Below, piece after piece: positions 26,721 to 37,599 of a DNA stretch of 61,277 nt; the first letter of the stretch is position 1; each line of letters begins with the position of its first letter. The stretch is from CAYUMU01 sp964445985 (GTDB lineage Bacteria; Planctomycetota; Planctomycetia; Pirellulales; S012-138): assembly GCA_964445985.1 (NCBI GenBank), contig CAYUMU010000033.1, positions 1 to 61,277 of the forward strand. The letters are read 5' to 3'. Position numbers and translations under genes: made by a program. The notes below the pieces were generated by a model, which was not told where the DNA came from, ran no database searches, and worked only from the letters and a program-made list of their open reading frames with translations.

Positions 26721-29700
26721 ATGACATTTCGTCCTGCGTTTACCAGAATCGCCGCCCTCGTGGGCCTGCTCGGCTGCGTAGGCTCGGCTGCCAACGCGCA
26801 AGACTGGCCCATGTGGCATGCCGATGCGGGCCGCACCGGCGCAACCTCGCACGCGTTGCCCTCGTCGCTCTCCCTTAGCTGGACACGGCAACTCCCCACG
26901 CCGCGCCCCGCCTGGCCGGCCTCGCAACCCAACTTGCAATACGATCTCTCCTACGAGCCGATCATCGTGGGCCAGCACGTGATCGTCGGCTCCATGGTGA
27001 ACGACAGCGTCACCGCTTACAGCACCGCCAATGGCGAAGAACGCTGGCGGTTCTTCACCGGCGGCCCGGTTCGTTTCGCCCCCGCCAGCGATGGCGCCCA
27101 GGTCTTCGTCACCAGCGACGATGGCTACCTGTACGCCCTGGCTGCCGATTCCGGTCGCCTGCTCTGGAAGGTCAACGGTGGCCCGGCCGAGCGACCCATT
27201 CTTGGCCAAGACCGCCTGATCTCCAGTTGGCCCGCCCGAGGCGGCCCCGTGGTGACCGGTGGCGTGGTCTATTTCACCGCCAGCATCTGGCCATCGATGG
27301 GCATCTTCGTGCATGCCATCGATGCCGAGTCGGGCCGGCGGCTCTGGACCAACAGCGAACTGGGCGAACAGTTCATGGTCCATCCTCACGGCGCCAGTTC
27401 ATTCGGCTCCATTGCTCCGCAAGGTTATCTGGCCGTGGCCGGTGACTACCTCGTCGTTCCCGGCGGCCGTACGCCTCCGGCCATTCTCGATCGCCAAACC
27501 GGCAAGCTCGTCCACTTTGCATTCCGCGGCAAAGGCGAAGGCGCTTACAGCGCCATGGCCATTGGTGATTCGTTCATTCTCAAGAACCAGCGCATGACCC
27601 TCGACGATGGACAACCGCTCGGCTCCATCCACCCCGGCATCTTTGCCAATGGTTTCTTTGTGGGAGCAGGCGGCTCCGATCGCATCAACGCGACCTCGCT
27701 CGCTGGCAAAACCAAAGAAGAACAAGCCGTGGACCGCAAAGGCGCCAAGTACACCAAGAAAAGCTTCAGCCCCTCCCAGTCGTGGGAACTCAAGGTGGCT
27801 GGCCCTGCTCATGTGCGCCTGGCCGCCGGCCATACGATCGTGGCTGCCGACAAGCACCAAATCGCCACCTACGACATTTCTCAAGCCGGCAAGTCCAAAA
27901 CTTCCCAGGAACAGCCCCCCCTCTGGTCCACGGAGATCGAAGGCGAAGTTTGGTCACTGCTGGCCGGCGACGGCAAATTGCTCGTGGTCACCACTTCCGG
28001 CCAACTCCTCTGTTTCGAAGGGGCCAAGAGCAGCCCGCCGCGGCATCACCCGCTCGCTAGCCCTGAAATCGAACCGGCTCCAGCGCAAGCATCCTCCCAA
28101 CTCGCCGAGCCGCTGGCCAAACTCGTCTCCCAGGCAAACGCCCAGGCCGGGTTCGCGATCGTGGTCGGTCTTGAATCCACAGCGGCGATTACCGAACTGA
28201 TCCGCACCACCGACCTCCACATCATCGCCATCGATGAGAGCGCCCAGCGCGTCGATCGCTTCCAGCGGCAAATGGCAACGGCCGGCTGGTACGGTACGCG
28301 TGTCTCGGCACGGGTGGGCGATGCCCGCACGTATCCCTTCCCGCCTTATCTCTCGCAGCTCACCTTGGTTCAGGCCGGCGAACAGGTCGCCCCAACCCTG
28401 ATCGCCGCGCTCTATCGCAGCCTCCGCCCCTACGGCGGCACGCTCACCTGTCAGGCCCAGGCCAATGCGCTCCCCGCCCTCAGCGCGCTGCCGAACGCCC
28501 AGCTCAACATGCTCAGCGGTTGGACCACGATCGCCCGCGCCGGCTCCTTGCCCGGCGCTGCGCCTTGGACGCATCAATACGCCGACGCCGGCAACAGCGT
28601 GGTTTCGCAAGACACCCTCGTCAAAGCCCCGCTCGGCGTGCTCTGGTTCGGCGGTCCTTCCAACGACAAAATCCTCCCCCGCCACGGGCATGGGCCTTCG
28701 CCGCAAGTGGCCGGAGGCCGCCTCGTGATCGAAGGCCCCGACATGCTCCGCGCGGTCGATGTTTACACCGGCCGCCTGCTCTGGGAAAGAGACCTGCCGG
28801 GCGTGGGCAAGTACTACGACAACACCAGCCATGCCCCGGGCGCTGGCGAAATCGGGAGCAACTACGTCACCACGCCCGATCGCGTGTACGTGGTTCACGG
28901 TCCCGACCTGCTCGAACTTGCCGCCGCCACGGGGCAAACCCTTCGCGCCTTCCGCGAACAAGACGACGGTGGCCAGCCAGCCACCTGGGGTTACCTGGCC
29001 GTCTCCGGCGACCTGCTCATCGCCACCGCGTCGCCCGTCAAGCTCGACGACAAAGACGTCAAAACCAAGACGCCCAGCGTCGACCAATTCCTGGCGGCCG
29101 CGCAATACGCTTCCTCCAGCAAGCGGTTGCTCGTCTTCGATCGCACCACCGGCAAACGCCTCTGGGACCGCGTGGCGCGGTTCAGCTTCCGCCATAACGG
29201 CATTGCCGCGGCCGCGGGCAAAGTCTTCGCCATCGATGGCATGAGCCCCGCCCAACTGGCAACGCTCAAGCGCCGCGGCATCGAGGCAGAAGGCGAAGCC
29301 CAACTGCTGGCCCTCGATGGCCGCACTGGCGACAAGGTTTGGACAACCAGCGAAAACGTGTTCGGCACCTTCCTCAACTACTCCGCCGAGCACGATGTGC
29401 TGCTGCAAGCCGGCAGCGCTTACCGCGACCGGGCCAAGGACGAAGTCGGCGAAGGCATCGTGGCTTACCGCGGCGCCAGCGGCGACGTGATCTGGAAAAA
29501 CCTCGACCTCAAATACGGCGGCCCCTGCCTGCTGTGGAAAGATAAAATCATCACCAACGGCGGCGGCGGCTTTCAAATGGAACTGCTCACCGGCCAGCTC
29601 ACCGGCTGGTCGTACAATCGCATGTACGGCTGCAACACGGCCATCGGCAGCCAGAACCTGCTCACCTTCCGCTCCGGCGCCGCCGGCTACTTCGACCTGG

Positions 29701-30458
29701 CCACCAACAGCGGCACCGGCAATATCGGCGGCTTCCGCTCCAGTTGCACGGCCAACCTCATTCCGGCCGATGGCGTGCTCAACGCGCCCGACTACACCCG
29801 CACCTGCACGTGTTCCTATCAAAACCAGGTTTCGCTGGCCCTGATCCACATGCCCGAGGCCGAAACCTGGACCTTCCAGCCCGACAAGCTGCAAGACCAA
29901 CTCGCCGATCGCGTGGGTATCAACCTGGGCGCCCCCGGCGATCGTCGCGACGCGTCCGGCACGCTTTGGCTGGAGTACCCCACCGTGGGCGGCCCCTCGC
30001 CCAAGGTCGAAGTCCAAGTGGAAGCCGCCCAAGCTGCGGGCGACGTCAAGTGGTTCCGTCAGCACTCGTCGCTTGTTTCGGCGGCAGGACTCGATTGGGT
30101 GGCCGCCTCGGGCGGAGAGGGCATCCGCTCGGTGCTCCTGGCGATCTACAATCGCGAACGTCGCACCTACACCGTTCGTCTGCACTTTTCCGAACCTCAG
30201 GCGGTAGCTGTGGGCGAACGTCGCTTCTCCGTCGCCCTGCAAGGCACGGAGGTTCTGCCCGAGCTGGACATCATGGCCGAAGCGGGCGAAGCCAACCGCG
30301 GCATCGTCAAGGAGTTTACCGGCATCGCCGTGCAGCACAGTTTGCGTATCGAATTGGGAGCCTCTGGCAAAGAACCCTCGAAGCTGCTACCCATTCTCTG
30401 CGGCGTCGAAATCATCGTTGAATCGCCGCCACGCCAGTCCGCCGCATCGTCGCCGTAG
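26721..30458 (+). CDS. Large secreted PQQ-type propeller protein with Rossmann and malectin-like domains
   Basis: A 1245-residue protein with a signal peptide to about residue 23 (GSAANAQ). Residues 25-440 are PQQ/BamB-type propeller repeats (SVTAYSTANGEERWRF, GYLYALAADSGRLLWKV, VHAIDAESGRRLW). Residues 455-580 look like a Rossmann methyltransferase-type domain: GFAIVVGLESTAAITELIR, LHIIAIDESAQRVDRFQRQM, RVGDARTYPFP, LYRSLRPYGGTL. Propeller repeats resume to about 1090 (LRAVDVYTGRLLWERDLPG, LLALDGRTGDKVWTT). Residues 1100-1235 are malectin-like (TYTVRLHFSEPQ). The motif I glycines of a SAM site are not clear, so activity is doubtful. The ATG at 26721 begins the signal peptide. It may bind or sense glycans outside the cell. 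Confidence 0.8.
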   Translation: MTFRPAFTRIAALVGLLGCVGSAANAQDWPMWHADAGRTGATSHALPSSLSLSWTRQLPTPRPAWPASQPNLQYDLSYEPIIVGQHVIVGSMVNDSVTAYSTANGEERWRFFTGGPVRFAPASDGAQVFVTSDDGYLYALAADSGRLLWKVNGGPAERPILGQDRLISSWPARGGPVVTGGVVYFTASIWPSMGIFVHAIDAESGRRLWTNSELGEQFMVHPHGASSFGSIAPQGYLAVAGDYLVVPGGRTPPAILDRQTGKLVHFAFRGKGEGAYSAMAIGDSFILKNQRMTLDDGQPLGSIHPGIFANGFFVGAGGSDRINATSLAGKTKEEQAVDRKGAKYTKKSFSPSQSWELKVAGPAHVRLAAGHTIVAADKHQIATYDISQAGKSKTSQEQPPLWSTEIEGEVWSLLAGDGKLLVVTTSGQLLCFEGAKSSPPRHHPLASPEIEPAPAQASSQLAEPLAKLVSQANAQAGFAIVVGLESTAAITELIRTTDLHIIAIDESAQRVDRFQRQMATAGWYGTRVSARVGDARTYPFPPYLSQLTLVQAGEQVAPTLIAALYRSLRPYGGTLTCQAQANALPALSALPNAQLNMLSGWTTIARAGSLPGAAPWTHQYADAGNSVVSQDTLVKAPLGVLWFGGPSNDKILPRHGHGPSPQVAGGRLVIEGPDMLRAVDVYTGRLLWERDLPGVGKYYDNTSHAPGAGEIGSNYVTTPDRVYVVHGPDLLELAAATGQTLRAFREQDDGGQPATWGYLAVSGDLLIATASPVKLDDKDVKTKTPSVDQFLAAAQYASSSKRLLVFDRTTGKRLWDRVARFSFRHNGIAAAAGKVFAIDGMSPAQLATLKRRGIEAEGEAQLLALDGRTGDKVWTTSENVFGTFLNYSAEHDVLLQAGSAYRDRAKDEVGEGIVAYRGASGDVIWKNLDLKYGGPCLLWKDKIITNGGGGFQMELLTGQLTGWSYNRMYGCNTAIGSQNLLTFRSGAAGYFDLATNSGTGNIGGFRSSCTANLIPADGVLNAPDYTRTCTCSYQNQVSLALIHMPEAETWTFQPDKLQDQLADRVGINLGAPGDRRDASGTLWLEYPTVGGPSPKVEVQVEAAQAAGDVKWFRQHSSLVSAAGLDWVAASGGEGIRSVLLAIYNRERRTYTVRLHFSEPQAVAVGERRFSVALQGTEVLPELDIMAEAGEANRGIVKEFTGIAVQHSLRIELGASGKEPSKLLPILCGVEIIVESPPRQSAASSP

Positions 30459-30688
30459 CGTGCCCGATTTCTTCGCTGCTGGCGGTGTTCATGGCGCGCT
30501 CGCAATCGCCGCGTGGCCCGGTTGGGCCATCCTCATTACCATAAGCGACAAGCTAACCGCTTGTAGCTTGTGCGCAAGTCCATAGAATAAACCGCCAAGT
30601 TCGTCGCCGATCTTGATCGTGAATTATTGTTCACGCTGGTCGGCGGTAGGTTGTCTCTGTTTTTGTCCGCCGCTTGCGAGGGAAAAGA

Positions 30689-30895
30689 ATGAGTGGCCCG
30701 ATTATTCGTACCGGTTCCAATGAAGAGTTCGCCCAGGGCTGGGATCGAATCTTTGGCGGCAAGAAGAAAAGTGCCGGCGCCGCGTCCAAAGCGGCTGAAC
30801 CCAAGGCCGTAGCCAAGAAAAAAGCCAAAACGGCGAAGACCGCCAAGGCTGCCAGGCCGGCGAAAAAGGCGGCCAAGAAAAAGGCCAGCAAGTAG
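30689..30895 (+). CDS. Small basic protein with histone-H1-like Lys/Ala tail
   Basis: A 68-residue protein. The N-terminal part MSGPIIRTGSNEEFAQGWD continues with RIFGGKKK and looks like a conserved small planctomycete domain. From about residue 28 the sequence is almost only Ala and Lys with Thr and Pro (KKKAKTAKTAKAARPAKKAA), as in histone H1-type tails. The ATG at 30689 follows AGGGAAAAGA. Nucleic-acid or ribosome binding is an inference from charge. The 230-base upstream gap holds no clear promoter. It converges with the RND permease gene. Confidence 0.65.
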   Translation: MSGPIIRTGSNEEFAQGWDRIFGGKKKSAGAASKAAEPKAVAKKKAKTAKTAKAARPAKKAAKKKASK

Positions 30896-31022
30896 CCCGC
30901 CGCCGATCGAGCCAGTCTCATCGACGACCTGGCCCTACCAAAGACCGCGTCTTGGCAGAGCGATTCGGTGCTCTGGCCGCGGGAAGTTCGCCCGCTGCTG
31001 CCGCCCCGGCGGCGCAGCGTGC

Positions 31023-34000
31023 TCAGTCCAGCTTGGGCAGCGATGCTCGCGAACCTTTGCGGCGGTCGCTGCTGGGTCCGCTCACCGGAGCCGATCCCTG
31101 CGGGGCCGATTGGGGCAGCGGCTGAGCTTCGGTATTCGCATCCGCGCCAACCGTCGCATGATCTTTCTGGCCCGATTTTCGCGCGCCGCTCCCGCCGAAC
31201 ATTTTGCCCACCCAGCTCACCAGGATTGCCGGCAGCATCACCAGGTCGCCAATCAGTGCCGCGAACATCAGCGGCACCATGAGCATGCCAAACCTCGCGG
31301 TGGGCGTGAAACTACTGGCGGCGAATACGAACATGCCCGCCCCGGCAATCACCGTGGTTTGCACCATCGCCACCGCGCAGTGCTTGTAGGCCATCCTCGC
31401 GGCGTCTTTCCGGTTGAGCCCCTGGCGAATGCCCCGATTGAACCAGGCCAGGTAATGCACGGTGTCGTCCACCGCCACGCCGAGCGCCACGCTGGCCGTC
31501 ATCATCGTGCCAATATCCACCAGAAAGCCCGACCACGTCAGGCTGCCAAACACCACCGCCGTGGGGAAGAAGTTAGGAAGCATCAGCAGCACGCCCGCCG
31601 GAATGGCATAGAGCAGGCCCACTAGGCTGCCCGACAGGATCACCATTACGCCCGCAATCAGCGCAAACGCCACGGCATAGCTCTTGAGCAAGCCAATCAG
31701 CAGCTCGTTCTGCGCCTTGTAGACCAGCGGCACAATGCCGGTGTAGGTGGCCGCCGTGGGCAAGTCCTGCCGCCGCCCGGCAAACACCTCCTGGCCATCG
31801 ATCGCCACCGTGCACAGCCCGTTCACGTCGCGCACGCTGGCACGCGAGCCATCGGTGTTCACATAGGCAAAGTCCACGCCTTCCGTGCCGCCCGCGGTCA
31901 GCTCGGCCGCCTCCCAGCCCTCTTTGCCGCTGAGCGGTTCGAGCATCACCAGCGGATCCACCGCCTGCTTGATCTGGCTCACAAACCGGCTGTAATCCAC
32001 GTCGTCGAACGCGCTCATCCGCAGGCTGATCCGATACAACTCCTCGCCCGTCTCGGGGTCGAACCGTAAATAGCCGGCCTTCTCAAACCGCGCAGCCGCC
32101 TTGCGAAGTTGGAATTCCACTTCCGCGTCGAACAAATAGCCAGGCGAGCTCTCCACTTCCGTCGGCATGAACGTCGCCACCGAAAGCGTTGTATCCACGT
32201 GCTCCAGGCTTTCCACCCGCCGGCGTATCCGGTTCAAAAACCGGACGTTCTCCAGCATGCCATCGCGGTTCTCCATTCGAACCGTGCCGCTGGCCAGCGC
32301 GGGATCCAGTTCAAACCAGGGAATCGGCCGATCCGATGTGATCCGATGAACCACGTTGGGCGTGTGCCCCGTGGTGTGTACCCGCGCGTTGGGTAAGCCC
32401 GCTTTGTGCAGCGCCTGCTCCAGTCGCCTGCCCGTCACGTTGAACGGCAGCGGCCCCGTCGATTTCTCCAGGGGGATGCCCGCCTCATCGAGCTGAGAAC
32501 CTTCAAATCGCAACTCAAAGGTGCCCGCGTGCGGGGAGCCTTCGACCACCACGCGGGCTTCATTCCGCGTGTGAACCACCACTTCCATCGGCACCAGCGC
32601 CGCCAACTTCGATTCAATCCAGGCGTAATCGCGAATGATCCGCGCGTCTTCGTCAAAGAGCTTCATTAGCTTCACGGTGGTTTTCATCTGCGTGGCGGCG
32701 CCGTAGCCGAGTACCACCGTCGCGATCATGAAGACCCCGAATACCAGCCCCCCGTGATTGAGCACCTTGTCGCCCCACCACATCCAGAACCGGCCCCATT
32801 TACCTTCGCGGGGCGGCGCCAGAGCCCGCTGCCGCAGGGCTTCGGCGTCTTTCTCGTTGAGCGGCCACAGCGTGAGCGCCGCTGGCAAGAACAGATACAG
32901 CCAGGCCAGCGAAACCATCGTGGCAATCGCCGAATACAAACCAAACTTGCGAATCGGCACCAGGTCGCTCATATACAGCGAAGCCAGCCCGATTGCCGTG
33001 GTCAACGCCGCCAGCGTGCAAGGCGTGATCGCCTTCATCACCGCTCGGGCTGGAGCCCCCTTCAGGCCCGCTTCGCTCACGGCGTCGCGGTAATAGTTCA
33101 CAATATGAATCGCCCCGGAAATGGTCAGCACATAAATCAGCGAAGGCATCGAAAGCAGAATGGCATCCACTTTCACCCCGCTGTACCACACCACCGCCAG
33201 GCTCGTGAACTCGCTGAAGATCGCCGTGCAAAACACGATCATCGTCAGCTTGAAATTGCGGAAGCAGATCAGGCACAGCAAAAAGCCCACCCCAAACGAC
33301 ATGTTCGCCAGCCGCCGCAGCGATTCCTCCCCCTCGCGATCGATCGCCAGGTTATCCACCGGCGGGCCGCCCATCCGCAAATCTTCCGCCGCAATATCGC
33401 ACTCTTCCACGGCCACCCGCTGCAGTTCGGCCATGGTGTTGATCAATTCCTTCTTCGTCGGCAGCTTCCGCTGCTCGGCCTGCTTGTTCCAGTAAGCCTC
33501 GCGACTTTCACGCGCGGCCAGCGGCACAATCACACAGGTGGTTCGCTCCGTCAGAGGACCCGACCATTCCCAACTTCGCGGCTCGGTCTCGCCGGCCAAC
33601 TGCACCGCCAGCGTGCCTCGATCCACTCGATAAGTCTTGATCAGCTCCGCTTGCGCCGATCGCAGGTTGGGCGTGGCCACGCCATTAATGCTTTCCACCA
33701 CCACGCCCTCGGGCAGCCCCACGCTGCCCGCTGGCGAGTCGATCTCCACCTCGTCAATGATCGGTAATCCGGTCTCGCGATGCTCCGTCAGCCGCAAGCC
33801 TTGCAGATACTGAGGTCCGAAAACCGTCCCCTGCAATCGCTTCATCGCCTCGTCGGGCGGCAAGTTCAGCGGAGGGCCGGTCAAGTTGACCAGCAATTGA
33901 GGCCCCGTCATCACGCCTTTGAACAAGTCCGGCCGAGCCAGCAGCTTGCGGGCGAACAAGTCCACCCGCTCATCGGCCAAGGGCGCCGCCATGAAGAGCT

Positions 34001-34427
34001 GCCGCCGCAATTCCAAAGCCTCGGCCGCCTCGGCGCTCGCTTCGCCCTCGGCGGTCTGGCCCGCTTTCCCCTGCTGCTGCAGCGTCTCGATTTGCTCCCA
34101 CTCCGCCAGCCGGGCTCGATAGGCATCGCCACCCACCAGGTCGCGCCAGTTCGGCTCGTTGCCCGCGCTTCCCCCCTTCAGCCGCGCCGCCGGCCAGCTC
34201 ACCACCACCGCATGATCGCTGCCGGCGCCAAAATGCTCGTGATACCACAGCAGTTCGCTGGTTTCCTGATAGGCGTCCGGCAGCCAATCTTTTACGTCGT
34301 TGGTGTTGCTTCGCACCGCCCGAATGGCCCCCGGCACAATGAAGCCCAACAGGCCAAAGAACACGCAAAACACCTGGAATGCGTGGTTCTCAATCAGCCA
34401 TGAGTAGCGCCGAGTGAAGGTCTTCAT
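31023..34427 (-). CDS. RND/MMPL-family permease with embedded PDZ-like segment
   Basis: A 1134-residue membrane protein. One transmembrane helix near the N-terminus (FQVFCVFFGLLGFIVPGAI) is followed by a large exterior domain. This contains a PDZ-like segment at about 220-285 (IDSPAGSVGLPEGVVVESINGVATPN). A bundle of about five helices follows (VGFLLCLICFRNFKLTMIVF, YSGVKVDAILLSMPSLIYVL), then a second exterior domain and the C-terminal bundle (FALIAGVMVILSGSLVGLLY, MMTASVALGVAVDDTVHYLA, the conserved RND helix with acidic residues). Predicted proton-driven export of lipids or small molecules. The ATG at 34427 is preferred over upstream starts. It is divergent from purH. Confidence 0.85.
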   Translation of the reverse strand: MKTFTRRYSWLIENHAFQVFCVFFGLLGFIVPGAIRAVRSNTNDVKDWLPDAYQETSELLWYHEHFGAGSDHAVVVSWPAARLKGGSAGNEPNWRDLVGGDAYRARLAEWEQIETLQQQGKAGQTAEGEASAEAAEALELRRQLFMAAPLADERVDLFARKLLARPDLFKGVMTGPQLLVNLTGPPLNLPPDEAMKRLQGTVFGPQYLQGLRLTEHRETGLPIIDEVEIDSPAGSVGLPEGVVVESINGVATPNLRSAQAELIKTYRVDRGTLAVQLAGETEPRSWEWSGPLTERTTCVIVPLAARESREAYWNKQAEQRKLPTKKELINTMAELQRVAVEECDIAAEDLRMGGPPVDNLAIDREGEESLRRLANMSFGVGFLLCLICFRNFKLTMIVFCTAIFSEFTSLAVVWYSGVKVDAILLSMPSLIYVLTISGAIHIVNYYRDAVSEAGLKGAPARAVMKAITPCTLAALTTAIGLASLYMSDLVPIRKFGLYSAIATMVSLAWLYLFLPAALTLWPLNEKDAEALRQRALAPPREGKWGRFWMWWGDKVLNHGGLVFGVFMIATVVLGYGAATQMKTTVKLMKLFDEDARIIRDYAWIESKLAALVPMEVVVHTRNEARVVVEGSPHAGTFELRFEGSQLDEAGIPLEKSTGPLPFNVTGRRLEQALHKAGLPNARVHTTGHTPNVVHRITSDRPIPWFELDPALASGTVRMENRDGMLENVRFLNRIRRRVESLEHVDTTLSVATFMPTEVESSPGYLFDAEVEFQLRKAAARFEKAGYLRFDPETGEELYRISLRMSAFDDVDYSRFVSQIKQAVDPLVMLEPLSGKEGWEAAELTAGGTEGVDFAYVNTDGSRASVRDVNGLCTVAIDGQEVFAGRRQDLPTAATYTGIVPLVYKAQNELLIGLLKSYAVAFALIAGVMVILSGSLVGLLYAIPAGVLLMLPNFFPTAVVFGSLTWSGFLVDIGTMMTASVALGVAVDDTVHYLAWFNRGIRQGLNRKDAARMAYKHCAVAMVQTTVIAGAGMFVFAASSFTPTARFGMLMVPLMFAALIGDLVMLPAILVSWVGKMFGGSGARKSGQKDHATVGADANTEAQPLPQSAPQGSAPVSGPSSDRRKGSRASLPKLD

Positions 34428-34608
34428 GGAACAGCCAGCTATCTTTCTGCGGACGGGAAAAATCCTCAGCCTGCCGCGCGCAACCCCGCACGACACGCAA
34501 AATGCGTGGGCAGAGTAACGAAACCCCCGCGATGCGTCTATGTCGCTACGCCACCACCCTTTAAGCCAGAAAACCTAGGCACACTACACAGCTTTCTCCT
34601 CCCCCAAC

Positions 34609-34718
34609 TTTCAATTTGCATTTCAATTTGCAATCCAATCCGCCCCAGCCCCACCAATCACCCCCAAACCGCCCTCTTCAACTCCGAATTCCGAACTCCC
34701 CACTCCGAACTCCCCACT
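34609..34718. repeat. Two small tandem duplications in a pyrimidine-rich leader
   Basis: TTTCAATTTGCA occurs twice in tandem (34609-34620, 34621-34632) and CCGAACTCCCCACT twice in tandem (34691-34704, 34705-34718). They lie in the C/T-rich 385-base region between the divergent RND gene and purH. No regulatory motif was identified. Confidence 0.6.
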
Positions 34719-34812
34719 CCGCTCCCGCCGCCCGTTGCCCCTTCTCTCCCCTGCCGCTATCGTAGGCACTTACTCGTTTTCCCGGCATTTACGCAGATTT
34801 CGAAGGTTTCTC

Positions 34813-36455
<1,643 letters not shown>

Positions 36456-36743
36456 ACGCCACCCCCTCCCCCCGTGGCACGGGCGGCCCCGCCCGTGTGG
36501 CAGGTCGCCCAACCGCCCCCCATGGCGAACGATACCCGGCCTGAATCACTCGGCCCCCACTTCTCTCGCCGTTACTGGCCAAACTGCATTGTCACGGGAA
36601 GTGCCTGCTGCGCTTCCCTCCAGTCGAGCGTATTTCTTTGCGACCAGCAGCCCACCCAACTAAAATCCACCTCGCAAGCAGTTCCCTGGCCTGCGCTGTT
36701 TTCAGAGCTTTGGCCATCCTTCCATTCCAACTGGGCTTCAACC

Positions 36744-37547
36744 ATGCGATATCTATCCGTTGCGCTGCGTTTCGCGGCCTGTGTTGCCGTCTTCGCGGGC
36801 CTTGTTTCGGCTGCTTTCGCCGACGAGCCGGCCGCCGTCAAACTGCCGGCCAAAGACAAGGTCCACGTCTACCTTCTGATTGGCCAGTCGAACATGGCTG
36901 GCCGGGGCGTGATGCAAGATGAAGACAAGCTGCCGCGAGACGGCATTGTGATGCTCAATGCCAAAGACGAATGGGTGCCAGCCGCGCATCCGCTGCATTT
37001 CGACAAGCCAATCGCCGGCGTCGGGCTGGGGCTTTCGTTCGCCGAAGCCATGCGCAAGGCCAACCCCAATGTCACGATCGCCCTGGTGCCGTCGGCCGTG
37101 GGTGGTACGCCCCTGTCCCGCTGGAGCAAGGGCGGTAACCTCTACAAGCAATCCGTCCGCCGCACTAAAATCGCCCTCGAGAGCGGCGCCCTCAAAGGCA
37201 TCCTCTGGCATCAAGGCGAGTCCGATTGCGGCAGCGTGGAAACCGCCAACAGCTATGGCCAGCGCCTCGCCCAAATGATTGCCGACCTGCGAGCAGAACT
37301 GAACGCGCCCGATGTTCCCTTCGTGGCCGGCGAACTGGGAGTATTCCTGACAGTAGCCAGCACCCGCCCTGGGCTGGCCACGGTCAAACAGGCCCTCAAA
37401 GACCTCCCCAACTCGGTAAAAAACACGGCTACCGCCAGCGCCGAAGGTTTGGAACACAAGGGCGACAAGGTTCATTTCGATCGCCCCGGCTTGCAGAAGT
37501 TTGGCCAGCGCTACGCCGAGGCCATGCAAAAACTTCAGGCCGAATAA
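36744..37547 (+). CDS. Secreted SASA-family carbohydrate esterase
   Basis: A 267-residue SGNH-like protein with a signal peptide to about residue 25 (LVSAAFADEP). VHVYLLIGQSNMAGRG carries the nucleophile Ser, ALVPSAVGGTPLSRWSKGG the oxyanion Gly, ILWHQGESDCG the block with the conserved Gln/Glu, and GDKVHFDRPGLQKFGQRYA the Asp-x-x-His pair. This is the sialate-O-acetylesterase/CE6-like family, which removes O-acetyl groups from sugars. The ATG at 36744 begins the signal peptide; the 288-base upstream gap after purH shows nothing else. It fits the glycan-processing theme of the window. Confidence 0.88.
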   Translation: MRYLSVALRFAACVAVFAGLVSAAFADEPAAVKLPAKDKVHVYLLIGQSNMAGRGVMQDEDKLPRDGIVMLNAKDEWVPAAHPLHFDKPIAGVGLGLSFAEAMRKANPNVTIALVPSAVGGTPLSRWSKGGNLYKQSVRRTKIALESGALKGILWHQGESDCGSVETANSYGQRLAQMIADLRAELNAPDVPFVAGELGVFLTVASTRPGLATVKQALKDLPNSVKNTATASAEGLEHKGDKVHFDRPGLQKFGQRYAEAMQKLQAE

Positions 37548-37599
37548 TAGCACTTCCATTCGCACCCCCACCCAAGCAGGTTGAGCAGAAGGCGGAACG

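Noticed and set aside
27954..30338. Long minus-strand frame of 794 codons opposite the propeller gene
   Set aside because: It is a shadow; the plus strand has a signal peptide and recognisable propeller blades.
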